In this document: one piece after another, positions 42,079-50,744 of the stretch
Layout: every line of letters starts with the position of its first letter
Numbering within the stretch: the stretch's first letter is position 1
Assembly: GCA_019454125.1 (NCBI GenBank)
Contig: CP075365.1
Location: forward strand, 1,358,218 to 1,422,217
Length of the DNA stretch: 64,000 nt
Source: Fimbriimonadaceae bacterium
GTDB taxonomy: Bacteria > Armatimonadota > Fimbriimonadia > Fimbriimonadales > Fimbriimonadaceae
Reading direction: 5' to 3'
Position numbers and translations under genes: made by a program
Notes under the pieces: model-generated
Told to the model about the DNA's origin: nothing
The model's input: the letters and a program-made list of their open reading frames with translations, nothing else
Databases searched by the model: none

Positions 42079-43275
42079 ATGAACCGTTTTGTCGCCATCG
42101 CTCTCAGCATCGCCGGACTCTTCCTGGTGGTGATGGCGGTGTTGGTGAACTCGCCGCCGCTCTTTTACATGACTACCGCAGTGATCGCGCTCCTCTTGGC
42201 CTCGCGGTTGCAGGCGTACCTTGCCGTGCGCGGCCTGCGGTTCGAACGGAGCCTGCCTCCGGCCGTGCGGGTCGGCGAAGAGGTCGTGGTCGATGTGACG
42301 GTCTGGAGCGAGCGACGCCTCCGCCGGCCCCTGGTGACGGTCATAGATGGGCTACCCAAGCGGATGCGCCTGCAGGACGTCACCCTCTCCTTGCCGATCG
42401 CCCCCTCCTTCGACCAGCCCGTCCGCTCGCGCTATACGTTCCGCCCCATGCGCCGTGGCCATTACACGTGGAACCGCCTGACGGTGCGGGGGAGCGACGC
42501 CCTCGGCATCGTGACTCTGGACAAGACTTACACGACCGATTCGGTCGAGCTCAAAGTCTATCCCGTCCCGCTCCCCGTCCCCATCGAGATCCGCCCGCAA
42601 GCGGGCTGGGGCCTCACCGATGTCGAGGCGGGGCGGGTGCGCGGCTCGGGCCTGGAGCCGCAGGGCGTGCGGGAATACGTCTCCGGTGATCCGATGCGCC
42701 ACATCCACTGGAAATCAACCGCCAGAACAGGGCAGCTTATGGTCAAGGAGTTCGAATCAGGCTCCGGTGTCACCCTGGCGTTCCTGCTCCAACGCAGCCA
42801 GGGCACCGACGTCGGGACTCAAGCCCTCTCCACCTTCGAGTGCATGTGCGGCCATGCGCTCTGGCTCGCGAACGAGTTCCTCCAGAAGGGAGCGACCGTC
42901 AGCTTGCCCGGGCTCGAGGATCCGACCGCGGGGCTCCAGCACGCGGACGCCCGAATGCGCGCCATCCGGGAAGCCTTGACCTTGGTGACCCCCGAAGCGA
43001 CCACAACGCTAGCTGAACAGGTCGCCAGCGCAAACCTGCCCAGCGGCGCCACGCTCGTCGTTTTTGCCGCCGTTCGAGACGTCCGGTTGCCGGACACCTT
43101 GGTGGCGAGGGGTGACCTCCGGCGTGTCGTCCTCGTCTATGACCTTGCCGACTATGTTCCGAACCGAGCGGTGCCCAGCAACCTCGTGAACGCCGCTGAC
43201 CCTGCGTACCTCGCCCGGCTAGAGGCGGCCGGTGCCGAAGTCCACGTCCTGCCTCCCGTAGCCCCCTGGATATGA
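42079..43275 (+). CDS. DUF58 domain membrane protein
   Basis: The 398-residue protein has two N-terminal membrane segments (AIALSIAGLFLVVMAVLVN, FYMTTAVIALLLASRL), an Ig-like segment and the DUF58 core YVSGDPMRHIHWKSTARTG, whose DPxRxIxWK signature is diagnostic. It is followed 4 nt into the transglutaminase gene. It is the middle member of the MoxR-DUF58-TgpA cluster; biochemical role undetermined. Confidence 0.92.
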   Translation: MNRFVAIALSIAGLFLVVMAVLVNSPPLFYMTTAVIALLLASRLQAYLAVRGLRFERSLPPAVRVGEEVVVDVTVWSERRLRRPLVTVIDGLPKRMRLQDVTLSLPIAPSFDQPVRSRYTFRPMRRGHYTWNRLTVRGSDALGIVTLDKTYTTDSVELKVYPVPLPVPIEIRPQAGWGLTDVEAGRVRGSGLEPQGVREYVSGDPMRHIHWKSTARTGQLMVKEFESGSGVTLAFLLQRSQGTDVGTQALSTFECMCGHALWLANEFLQKGATVSLPGLEDPTAGLQHADARMRAIREALTLVTPEATTTLAEQVASANLPSGATLVVFAAVRDVRLPDTLVARGDLRRVVLVYDLADYVPNRAVPSNLVNAADPAYLARLEAAGAEVHVLPPVAPWI

Positions 43276-45362
43276 CCGAAAGAACTCTCCGCCGCGGTTT
43301 GCTCGACCACCTCCTCGTGCTCTTTGGGTGCGGGATGGCCGTCTACGCCGTCGGCATGAGCCTCTCCAAGCCCGTGCTTGCCTCATTGCTGGCGCTCTCC
43401 GTCATGGTGTCGCTCACGACCGGTTATGTGATCGGGAAGGTTGCGGAAGGGAAGCGGTGGCAAGAGTTCGACGGCATCCTGTGGACGGTCCTTGCGTTCG
43501 CCTCGGCCTTTCTCGTTTGGCCCCTGAACTACGTTCTGCCGGAAGAGGGGTTCCCCTTTAACCTGATCGCGGGGGCATGGCTCTCGTGGATGATCATCCT
43601 TTGCGGCTTTGTCTCCTGGCGCGACCAGACCCTCTTGTTCCTCAATTTGCCGTGTCTTGCCCTCTTCGGCCTGGTCGGCACGTTCGACACGTACAAGCCC
43701 GCGACGCTGATGTTCTTCGCGTTCCTTGTCAGTTCCGCCTTGCTCTATGCGCGGATCCACCAGCGCGGCATGCTGGAGCGCGCGAAAATGGCCGGGGTCG
43801 GGGACCCTGCCATCCTCCGCCGGGACTCCTGGCGTTGGGTCGCAGGGCCGGAATGGGGCCTCGCCTCGGCCGCTGCCGTCGTCATCATCAGCTTGGTGGG
43901 CGCCCCCATCTTGCAGCTCTCCCTGCAGGAAGTGAGCGGCACCGTCCGCGTCCAGCTACCAAACCCGCCCACCAGCCAGAACCGCCAGACGCAGACCATG
44001 GCGACCAGCGAGCAGTTCGTCGGCCGTGGCCCCGTGAACCCCTCAAACGACCCCGTCTTCCAGGTCGACCTGCGCCAGATCGGCTACCTCCGCCGCGTGA
44101 ACTACGCGATCTACAACGGTCGCGGCTGGAGCCGGGTGAACATGGACTTCGCCGGACACGAGAACTTTGGCGAGAACCTGCCCTCTAAGCGGAACAAGTT
44201 CGTGACCGAGAGGGGCGGGGTCGTCGCCTTCCCGAACGGCGTGCCGTTCGAGCCGCTCGACGACGCTCGGCTGAAGGAGATCCGGTACCGGCCTGCCGGG
44301 AACGTCCCCTTGGACGTGGTGGTCGGGCCGGGGCCGATCCGGGAGGTCTTGGGCTATCCGCGCGAGAACTTGACGTTCACCTATTCGGGCCAGGCCGAGC
44401 TCCGTCCGAACCTGATGGAGAACAAGCCCATCACGGCGACCTATTGGGACTCGACGGTCGACCCCGCTGAGAGGAAGGCCACCCTGCCGAAGTCCTTCGA
44501 GCGGATTCGCGAGTCGTACTTTAGCTCGGCTTCGATCGATGAGCGCATCCAAAGCTTCGCGAACGATGCCGTGCGCAAAGCCAACGCGAACACGGACTAC
44601 GAAAAGGCCCGCGCCGTCCAGCTGGCGATCTCGGCGGCCGCGCGGTACAACCTAAACGCGGCTGCCGCGCCCCCGAACCAGGATCCCGTCGCCTTCTTCC
44701 TCTTCGAGTCGAAGGAAGGCTATTGCGACCTCTTCGCTTCCGCTATGGTGCTCGGTGCGCGCTCGGTCGGTTTGCCCGCCCGCTACGCCATCGGCTACAT
44801 CGTGAACGATCCCAGCCGGGACAAAGACGGCTTCATGACCGTTCGCCGCCGAGACGCCCACGCCTGGGCCGAGATCTATTTCGAAGGGGCCGGATGGGTG
44901 GTCTTCGACCCCACCGAAGGCGCCCTTCCCGTGCCTGGCGGCGAGCGCGGCTCCGCGATCGAGTTGAAGCGCCCCTGGCTCAACGTCGATCTTCTCGGGC
45001 AGGGTTTCGGCCAGTTCGCTTTGGTCGGGTTCGGCACCGCGATCCTCGGGTTGATCCTCTTCCGAGGGCGTGAGTCGCTCGGCATCATGCCCCCGCGCCA
45101 GAGCGCGCTGGCCCGCGCCCATAGCAGCTTCGTCCGCACGATCGAGCGCCGGACGGGCTCCCCAAGGAAGTTCAGTCAGACCACGACCGAATACGTGGAG
45201 CAGTACGGCTTTGCCCTGGACGAGACCCTGCGCGAAGCCCGCCGACTTGCCAAGACCTTTGAGGACGCCCTCTATTCCCCGAACGGCGACACGGTCGCGC
45301 CCGAGGTGGCCAAGGAAGTCGCCGCGTTCCGAACGGCCGTCTCGCGCTTGCCAAAGGGATAA
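43272..45362 (+). CDS. transglutaminase-like (TgpA-type) membrane protein
   Basis: The 696-residue product has about six membrane segments in its first 220 residues, a large extracytoplasmic part containing a transglutaminase-like Cys-His-Asp triad (KEGYCDLFASAMVLGARSVG; RRRDAHAWAEIYF; VVFDPTEGA), one further membrane segment (FALVGFGTAILGLILF) and a DUF4129-like C-terminal helix region. This is the usual third member of the MoxR/DUF58 cluster. The triad looks complete. Confidence 0.9.
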   Translation: MTERTLRRGLLDHLLVLFGCGMAVYAVGMSLSKPVLASLLALSVMVSLTTGYVIGKVAEGKRWQEFDGILWTVLAFASAFLVWPLNYVLPEEGFPFNLIAGAWLSWMIILCGFVSWRDQTLLFLNLPCLALFGLVGTFDTYKPATLMFFAFLVSSALLYARIHQRGMLERAKMAGVGDPAILRRDSWRWVAGPEWGLASAAAVVIISLVGAPILQLSLQEVSGTVRVQLPNPPTSQNRQTQTMATSEQFVGRGPVNPSNDPVFQVDLRQIGYLRRVNYAIYNGRGWSRVNMDFAGHENFGENLPSKRNKFVTERGGVVAFPNGVPFEPLDDARLKEIRYRPAGNVPLDVVVGPGPIREVLGYPRENLTFTYSGQAELRPNLMENKPITATYWDSTVDPAERKATLPKSFERIRESYFSSASIDERIQSFANDAVRKANANTDYEKARAVQLAISAAARYNLNAAAAPPNQDPVAFFLFESKEGYCDLFASAMVLGARSVGLPARYAIGYIVNDPSRDKDGFMTVRRRDAHAWAEIYFEGAGWVVFDPTEGALPVPGGERGSAIELKRPWLNVDLLGQGFGQFALVGFGTAILGLILFRGRESLGIMPPRQSALARAHSSFVRTIERRTGSPRKFSQTTTEYVEQYGFALDETLREARRLAKTFEDALYSPNGDTVAPEVAKEVAAFRTAVSRLPKG

Positions 45363-45365
45363 GCT

Positions 45366-46490
45366 TTGGCCGTGCGTGTCGACCCGGGCAAAGCCGCCGC
45401 TTCCACCGTCGTCCTCCTCACTGGGCAGGACGCGGTCCTGCGTCACCGCTTCTTGGGCGAACTCCTCACCGCGAGCCAAGCGGACGAGCTGGACACCGAG
45501 TCGATTGTCGCCGACGCCCGTCCGCCCGGCGACTGGGTCGGGTCCGCCTCGACGGCGCCGTTCCTTAGCGAACGTCGCGTGACCGTCGTGCGCAACGTCG
45601 CCCGGATCGAACCCAAGAAAATGTGGGGACAGGACAAGTTCACCAAGACCCACCCATTTGCCAAGCAACTTGCTTCGCTGCCTTCAAGCACCCTTCTTAT
45701 CCTCGTGGCCGACGACGAGACGGGCGACCCCAACCGCCAGGCGCGCCTCTCCGCGAACGTCGCCCAGTGGACGACCCTGGTTAAGGCGGCCGAGGGGGCC
45801 GTCGTCAAACTCGAAATGGACGCCGAAGGCGTCCCCGAGGCGGCCCGGGAAGAGGCTAAGCGCCTCGGCAAGAAGCTCGGTGCGGCGGCGGCTCGCAGAC
45901 TTTCGGAGATGGTCGGTGGCCATGCCGGCCGCGCGATCGCCGAAGTCGAGAAGCTTTCGCTCTACATCGGCGACGCGTCCGAGATCGACGACCGCATCGT
46001 GGCCGAGCTCGTGATCGCGGAGCCCTCGTACAACGTGTTCAAGATGGCCGAGGCGATCACCAGTGGCAACTCGGTCGCCGCGATCCGGTCTCTTCGAGAG
46101 TTCATGCGGAGCGCTGGCAAACTGGAGGACCAGGTTTACAGCCAGCTCTTCCCAAACCTAGGCAGGCAGATCCGGTTGGTCTGGCAGGGAAGGTTCCTGG
46201 TGGAAGAGCGCGTCGCGCCGCAGCGCCCGAGCGAACACGTGCTCGCTTGGCTGCCCGAGAAGAACGTGACGAGCCTGAAGCCTTGGCAACAATCGAGTCT
46301 CCTCGACCCCGCGCGCCGGCTGGGCTACGACCGCCTGCTGGAATGCCTGGCCGAGCTGGTCGATTGCGAGGCGCGGATGAAGGGTCGGCGTCCTTCGTTC
46401 TCCGGCCAAGACTCCTTGGAACAGGCGGTCCTTCGTATGTGCGCGATCTGCCGGGGTGAGACCTTTGAGCCCAAACTTTCGTATCTCTAG
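45366..46490 (+). CDS. holA: DNA polymerase III delta subunit
   Basis: The 374-residue clamp-loader subunit has the HolA pattern: VVLLTGQDAVLRHRFLGELL near the N-terminus, ERRVTVVRNVARIEPKK, LLILVADDETGDPNRQ, GHAGRAIAEVEKLSLYIGD, and the C-terminal collar helices (VFKMAEAITSGN, QVYSQLFPNLGRQIRLVWQ). It opens the beta clamp for loading. The start is TTG, or GTG two codons later. It lies 3 bp past the transglutaminase stop. Confidence 0.82.
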   Translation: MAVRVDPGKAAASTVVLLTGQDAVLRHRFLGELLTASQADELDTESIVADARPPGDWVGSASTAPFLSERRVTVVRNVARIEPKKMWGQDKFTKTHPFAKQLASLPSSTLLILVADDETGDPNRQARLSANVAQWTTLVKAAEGAVVKLEMDAEGVPEAAREEAKRLGKKLGAAAARRLSEMVGGHAGRAIAEVEKLSLYIGDASEIDDRIVAELVIAEPSYNVFKMAEAITSGNSVAAIRSLREFMRSAGKLEDQVYSQLFPNLGRQIRLVWQGRFLVEERVAPQRPSEHVLAWLPEKNVTSLKPWQQSSLLDPARRLGYDRLLECLAELVDCEARMKGRRPSFSGQDSLEQAVLRMCAICRGETFEPKLSYL

Positions 46491-46492
46491 GC

Positions 46493-47014
46493 GTGGTTCC
46501 GTCCTTGCTCGCGCTCGCCCTTGTCGCAGGTACAACGATCTACGACTTCAAAGTCCCCGATATTGACGGGAGCGAGGTCTCACTCTCCCGCTACAAAGGC
46601 AAGGTTCTTCTCGTGGTTAACGTGGCCAGTCGTTGTGGACTAACACCACAATACGAAGCGCTTGAGGCGCTTTATCGAGACAAGAAGTCTCAGGGTTTCG
46701 AAATCCTCGCATTTCCAGCCAACGACTTTAAGGGTCAGGAGCCAGGCTCCAACGAACAGATTAAGGAGTTTTGCTCCTCGACCTATAACGTGACCTTTCC
46801 TCTTTTCGAAAAGTCCGTTGTCCTGGGAGAAAAGAAGTCTGCACTCTATAAGTGGCTTATCGCCTCGGCAGACCGCCACGACGAGATCGAATGGAACTTC
46901 GCTAAGTTTGTCATCGACCGTCGTGGGAACGTCGTCGCAAGGTTTGAACCACAGACCGTTCCGAACGATCCCAAGATTTTGGGAGTTATCGAGCACGAAC
47001 TTGCAAAGGACTGA
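46493..47014 (+). CDS. glutathione peroxidase-family protein, Cys type, exported
   Basis: The 173-residue thioredoxin-fold peroxidase has a signal-like N-terminus (LLALALVAGTT) and the family motifs VNVASRCGLTPQYEAL with the peroxidatic Cys (a normal TGT codon, not UGA), LAFPANDFKGQEPG with the conserved Gln, and IEWNFAKFVIDRRGNV with Trp/Asn. The resolving Cys is in EFCSSTYN, as in thioredoxin-dependent enzymes. The GTG start is 2 nt after holA. Base composition is visibly less GC-rich than its neighbours, which may indicate recent acquisition. Confidence 0.9.
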   Translation: MVPSLLALALVAGTTIYDFKVPDIDGSEVSLSRYKGKVLLVVNVASRCGLTPQYEALEALYRDKKSQGFEILAFPANDFKGQEPGSNEQIKEFCSSTYNVTFPLFEKSVVLGEKKSALYKWLIASADRHDEIEWNFAKFVIDRRGNVVARFEPQTVPNDPKILGVIEHELAKD

Positions 47015-47016
47015 GG

Positions 47017-48447
47017 CTACTCGTCGGAGTTTTGGCTGCGTAAACGCCGCATGTACTCCGACTTCGAAGAGTCGTCCAAGAGCGTAAACCTTGTATAGGC
47101 CGGCTGGAATCCGAGCAACACGGTCCCGGTCGGCCCGTTCCGGTGTTTACCGATGATCAACTCGGCGACTTCGGCCGCGTCCGGGTTCCAACCCGCCTCT
47201 GGCGGGGCCTCCTTGCGCCGATAGTATTCGTCGCGATAGATGAACATCACCATGTCCGCCTCGGCTTCGATCGAGCCTGACTCGCGGATGTCGCTCAGCA
47301 TCGGGCGCTTGTCCGGCCGGTTCTCGACGCCGCGGTTCAGCTGCGCGAGCGCGATCACCGGCACATTGAGGTCTTTAGCCATCCCTTTCAACCCCCGGGC
47401 GATCTCGCTTATCTCTTGTGTGCGGTTTTCGATGCGCCTGTTGCTTCCGCGCATCAGCTGCAAATAGTCCACCACGATAAGCGCCAAGCCACCGTCCGCC
47501 TTGAGCCTTCGGCACTTAAGCCGCATCTCTACCGGCGTACACTCGCTCGAGTCGTCGATCATGATCGGAAGGTCGTAAAGCTCCTCGCAACCATCGGTCA
47601 GGCGATGGAAGTTTTCGGACGTAAGGTTCGCTTTTTTGAGCGTGGCCATCGAGACGCGAGAAATGGTGGAAACGATACGGCGTACGAGCTGCGCGCCGGT
47701 CATTTCAAGAGAGAACACGGCGACGTTGCCCTTGCGCTCGCGCGCGACATTAAGCGCCATGTTGAGCGCCAAAGACGACTTTCCCATGGCAGGGCGCGCG
47801 GCGATGATGACCAGGTCTCCCGGATAGAATCCCGTCGTTAAATTGTCCAGGTCGGTGAAGCCTGTCTGTGTCCCAAGAATCGGCTCTTGGGTTTCAAAGA
47901 GGTGGTCGACGTCCGTAAAAAAGTCTTTGGCCAGGGACTTTACACTTGAGAAATACTTGCTGACCCGCCGCTCGCCGACTCGGAAGACCATGTCCTCGGC
48001 CGTGTCGACCTTTTCTTCCGCGTCCAGTTCGGGGTCGTGGACGAGGGACTGGATCTCGCGGCCGGCCGTTTCTAAGCGTCGCAAGGTCGCCAGGTCTTGG
48101 ACGATCGAGGCGTAGTACTCGGCGTTTGTCGCGCTGGGAACGGCCTCGCCGATCTCCAACAGGTATGCCACGCCGCCCACTTCCTCTAGGGTCCCGCGCT
48201 GCTCCAGCTCGATCCGGAGCGTGACGAGATCGACCGGCTTGCCGCTCCGCTGAAGTTGCAGGATCGCGCGGTAGATCTCCGTGTGCGAGGGGTAGTAAAA
48301 GTCGTCCTCGCGCAGGATCTGCGTGGCCTCGACCGCGCCGCGCTCGCTCAAGAGCATCGCCCCAAGGGCCGACATCTCGGCTTCTGGACTGTTCGGCGGG
48401 ACCTTTTCGTCCAGGGCAGGGGCTAAGGCAAATCGACTCGCGGACAT
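47017..48447 (-). CDS. dnaB: replicative DNA helicase DnaB
   Basis: The 476-residue hexameric helicase has the N-terminal DnaB domain (PPNSPEAEMSALGAMLLSERG), Walker A ARPAMGKSSLALNMA, FSLEMTGAQLVRRIVSTIS, VVDYLQLMRGSNRR (Walker B) and LAQLNRGVENRPDKRPMLSDIRESG. Length and domain order are standard. No intein is present. A GATAAT box lies 11 nt upstream of the ATG on the minus strand. Confidence 0.97.
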   Translation of the reverse strand: MSASRFALAPALDEKVPPNSPEAEMSALGAMLLSERGAVEATQILREDDFYYPSHTEIYRAILQLQRSGKPVDLVTLRIELEQRGTLEEVGGVAYLLEIGEAVPSATNAEYYASIVQDLATLRRLETAGREIQSLVHDPELDAEEKVDTAEDMVFRVGERRVSKYFSSVKSLAKDFFTDVDHLFETQEPILGTQTGFTDLDNLTTGFYPGDLVIIAARPAMGKSSLALNMALNVARERKGNVAVFSLEMTGAQLVRRIVSTISRVSMATLKKANLTSENFHRLTDGCEELYDLPIMIDDSSECTPVEMRLKCRRLKADGGLALIVVDYLQLMRGSNRRIENRTQEISEIARGLKGMAKDLNVPVIALAQLNRGVENRPDKRPMLSDIRESGSIEAEADMVMFIYRDEYYRRKEAPPEAGWNPDAAEVAELIIGKHRNGPTGTVLLGFQPAYTRFTLLDDSSKSEYMRRLRSQNSDE

Positions 48448-48675
48448 AGAAGGAGACCATTATCAACGACGGGGGAGACCGGAAAGAAGCCGCCCTAGGA
48501 GGGTCGGCGTCTACTGCCGCGCGACCCGTGGGGAAAAGCGGACAGCAGCCTGGCCAAGGCAGGTTATCCCCCGCTTGTCCCCTCGCTTTCCACGTAGACG
48601 AGAAGGTCGGCCCGCGACCCTAAATTCGAAGCATTTTTCCCACAAGGTATCCCAGGGTGCCCTCGACCCGAAAGG

Positions 48676-48681
48676 TACAAT
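48676..48681 (+). promoter_or_regulatory. -10 box (TACAAT)
   Basis: TACAAT sits 34 nt upstream of the TTG chosen for the next gene, giving a leader of about 28 nt that contains GAGG 8 nt before the start. The 268-bp dnaB divergent gap holds nothing else recognised. Confidence 0.45.
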
Positions 48682-48715
48682 AACCAATCGCGGCAAACTG
48701 CCCGAGGTTTACCCT

Positions 48716-49270
48716 TTGGTCACGATCAACCTTACCAAGCCGGAACTGACGTTCGACCTTATCCGCAAGCTCTATCCCGATCTCAAGCCGACCGACGTGG
48801 CCCTGGTCACGACTGCGCTCATCGAGACCGGTCGCTTTGCCATGGCCTCCCACGACGGCGTGGACTACGAGTGGGACGCGGAGTCCTACCAGGACATGAC
48901 CAAATCGCTCTTCGCCGAAGTCGCCCAGGTCCAGGAGACCGTCGAAGACAAGAAGAAGGTCACCAAGACGGGCGAGGAAGAGCCCGTCACGTTAAGCGTC
49001 CTGCTCAAGCCGAGCCAGAGCTCGGGCGAGGCCGTCCTCGGCGATCGGGAAGACCTCAAGACGCTCGTCTCGGACATTCTTGCCGGCGACGTGGAGTTCC
49101 TCTTTTCCCCGACCGACATCGGCTGGCACTGGACCCTGGAGCGGGTGAACTGGTCGACCTTGAGCAGTGGCGATCTCAAGCGCCGCGTTAAGTTCAAGCC
49201 GACTTTCGAAGGCTCCGCCACCGCCGTCGAGCTTGGCCCGGGCGGCAAGCGCAAAGCCACCAAGAAGTAA
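48716..49270 (+). CDS. protein of unknown function
   Basis: The product of about 184 residues begins VTINLTKPELTFDLIRKLYPD after the TTG start. It is rich in charged residues, with an acidic Lys/Glu central segment (VEDKKKVTKTGEEEP) and Trp-rich ending (FSPTDIGWHWTLERVNWSTL). No family is recognised and no signal peptide is present. The start is placed by the TACAAT box and GAGG; the longer frame back to 48323 runs antisense into dnaB and is unlikely. It is convergent with the zinc peptidase gene, 3 bp away. Confidence 0.6.
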   Translation: MVTINLTKPELTFDLIRKLYPDLKPTDVALVTTALIETGRFAMASHDGVDYEWDAESYQDMTKSLFAEVAQVQETVEDKKKVTKTGEEEPVTLSVLLKPSQSSGEAVLGDREDLKTLVSDILAGDVEFLFSPTDIGWHWTLERVNWSTLSSGDLKRRVKFKPTFEGSATAVELGPGGKRKATKK

Positions 49271-49273
49271 CCT

Positions 49274-50119
49274 TTACAGGTTGCGAACCGAGAACGTGTC
49301 GCCCCCACGCGGGTCGCCGCTCTCGAACCCTTTCATGAACCAGCGGACTCTTTGTTCGCTGGTTCCGTGGGTGAAGGCGTCCGGCACTACGTAGCCCTGG
49401 GCCTGCTTCTGGAGCGTATCGTCTCCAATGGCGTTAGCGGCTGTGATCGCCTCCTGGATGTCCGTGCGGTCCAGCTCCGCCATAGAGCGGGCGTGGTGCG
49501 CCCAAACCCCCGCGTAGTAGTCGGCCTGCAGTTCGAGCCGGACCGAAAGCGCGTTCGCGTCGCGCTCGTTCATCCTGCTACGGCGCTGGTTCACCTTGTC
49601 CATTGTGCCGAGAAGGTTCTGAACGTGGTGGCCGACCTCATGGGCCACGACATACGCCATCGCGAAATCGCCGCCCGCGCCGAACTGGTCGCGCATGGTC
49701 TCATAGAACGAGAGGTCGAGGTACACGTCTTGATCCGGCGCGCAATAGAACGGACCTGCCGCGGCGGAAGCCATGCCGCATGCAGAATCGACGCGACCGG
49801 AGAAAAGCACAAGCTTGGGGCTCTCATAGCGCCGCCCCATGCTTTGGAAAAGCTTGTCCCAGACGACTTCGGTGTCGCGCAGGGTGACGCCGACGAACTC
49901 GCGGAGCTCCTGCTCGTGCGCGCTGGGCGGGGCCGCAGGCACAGCGGCGCCGGGCGCGCCCCCGGCTGCCGCGCCGAAGAGCGCGGAGGGGTCGCCCGTG
50001 AGAAGGAACACGACGAGGGCGACCACGATGCCGAAGCCGCCAAGCCCCGCGGCTCTGCCCGCCGGCATCCCGCGACGGTCCTCTACGTTCTCGCTTTGCT
50101 CACGACCCTTCCAACGCAT
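49274..50119 (-). CDS. neutral zinc metallopeptidase (YpfJ/KPN_02809 family)
   Basis: The 281-residue product has an N-terminal cytoplasmic Arg-rich segment, one membrane anchor (FGIVVALVVFLLTG) and an extracytoplasmic peptidase domain with AYVVAHEVGHHVQNLLG (HExxH zinc motif), RLELQADYYAGVWAHHA (downstream Glu ligand) and VVPDAFTHGTSEQRVRWFMKG. This is the standard putative neutral zinc metallopeptidase family; substrates unknown. It closes a long minus-strand gene run, 6 bp after selW. Confidence 0.9.
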   Translation of the reverse strand: MRWKGREQSENVEDRRGMPAGRAAGLGGFGIVVALVVFLLTGDPSALFGAAAGGAPGAAVPAAPPSAHEQELREFVGVTLRDTEVVWDKLFQSMGRRYESPKLVLFSGRVDSACGMASAAAGPFYCAPDQDVYLDLSFYETMRDQFGAGGDFAMAYVVAHEVGHHVQNLLGTMDKVNQRRSRMNERDANALSVRLELQADYYAGVWAHHARSMAELDRTDIQEAITAANAIGDDTLQKQAQGYVVPDAFTHGTSEQRVRWFMKGFESGDPRGGDTFSVRNL

Positions 50120-50125
50120 GACGGA

Positions 50126-50392
50126 TTATAGGCTCCCGGGGCCCGAACGCTTCCGGACTTGATCTGAGATTTCAGACGCTTCCGGAAAGCGCCCCACCTG
50201 TCTTTTCGAGAAGACAAGCTCCCCATCTATGACAACGTCAAAGACTCCCCCGCCGGAGGGAACGAGGACAAGCTCACTGATCGGATGCCCCTTACCGACT
50301 ATGCCGCGGAAATCCTCTACAAGTTTAGCCGCCAAACTGGCGGCCCGAGGAATGTAGTTTCACTCGACGCAGAACGTGATCTCGATACGCAT
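50126..50392 (-). CDS. SelW/Rdx-family selenoprotein with CxxU motif (in-frame UGA)
   Basis: Read through the in-frame UGA (50360-50362), this is an 88-residue thioredoxin-like Rdx protein. It begins MRIEITFCVE, then UGA as residue 11, then NYIPRAASLAAKLVEDF, and continues VPSGGGVFDVVIDGELVFSKRQ and VGRFPEASEI. That is the complete SelW/SelT/SelH family pattern (CxxU/C, PRAASLA, GGVFDV, DGELVFSK, GRFPE), with Sec at the position that is U or C in relatives; Cys8 is intact. Without readthrough the family's redox motif would be lost. A SECIS-like hairpin follows the UGA. It starts 6 bp after the preceding stop. SelW proteins are small redox proteins linked to oxidative stress; the gene lies one gene downstream of msrA. 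Confidence 0.85.
50328..50344 (-). promoter_or_regulatory. candidate bacterial SECIS hairpin in selW
   Basis: On the minus strand, GCCGCCA pairs perfectly with TGGCGGC around a GTT loop. The loop G is 23 nt after the UGA, within the range usual for bacterial SECIS elements, and the loop has the required G-U. Confidence 0.65.
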
Positions 50393-50398
50393 CTCTTC

Positions 50399-50713
50399 TT
50401 ACTTAACGTCGATATTGACGTCGCGGATGTTGCCGTTAGAGGACTTGATTTTCACGCTGAAGGTGAAGCGCCTGGACTTCTTGTCGATGATCAGACGGCC
50501 GTCCCCGGTCAAGCGGCGTTCGGCTATTGATAGGACTTTTGTCGAAATCTGGTCGACATTGATGTCCACGTTCTCGCCGTAGCGGTAGTGGAGCACCGCC
50601 GTGATGACCCGTCGGGCCAGCTCTTGTTCCTTGTCGGCAAAGGTCGGCGCGAAGGAAAGCGAGGCCAGGGCCAGGAGTGCTGCGGGAAGAACTGTCCGGG
50701 TGAACAACTTCAT
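50399..50713 (-). CDS. small exported protein of unknown function
   Basis: The 104-residue product has a signal peptide (LPAALLALASLSFAPTFA) and a mature beta-type domain (VITAVLHYRYGENVDINVD, GDGRLIIDKKSRRFTFSVKI). I do not recognise a family; it vaguely resembles BON-type periplasmic domains. It lies between msrA and selW in the same run with 6-31 bp spacing. Confidence 0.65.
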   Translation of the reverse strand: MKLFTRTVLPAALLALASLSFAPTFADKEQELARRVITAVLHYRYGENVDINVDQISTKVLSIAERRLTGDGRLIIDKKSRRFTFSVKIKSSNGNIRDVNIDVK

Positions 50714-50744
50714 GGCCCCCTATTGTGTCCCAGCCCCGGTACCT

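Noticed and set aside
46493-47014. Selenocysteine in the glutathione peroxidase
   Set aside because: The peroxidatic residue is encoded by TGT and the frame is complete, so this is a Cys enzyme.
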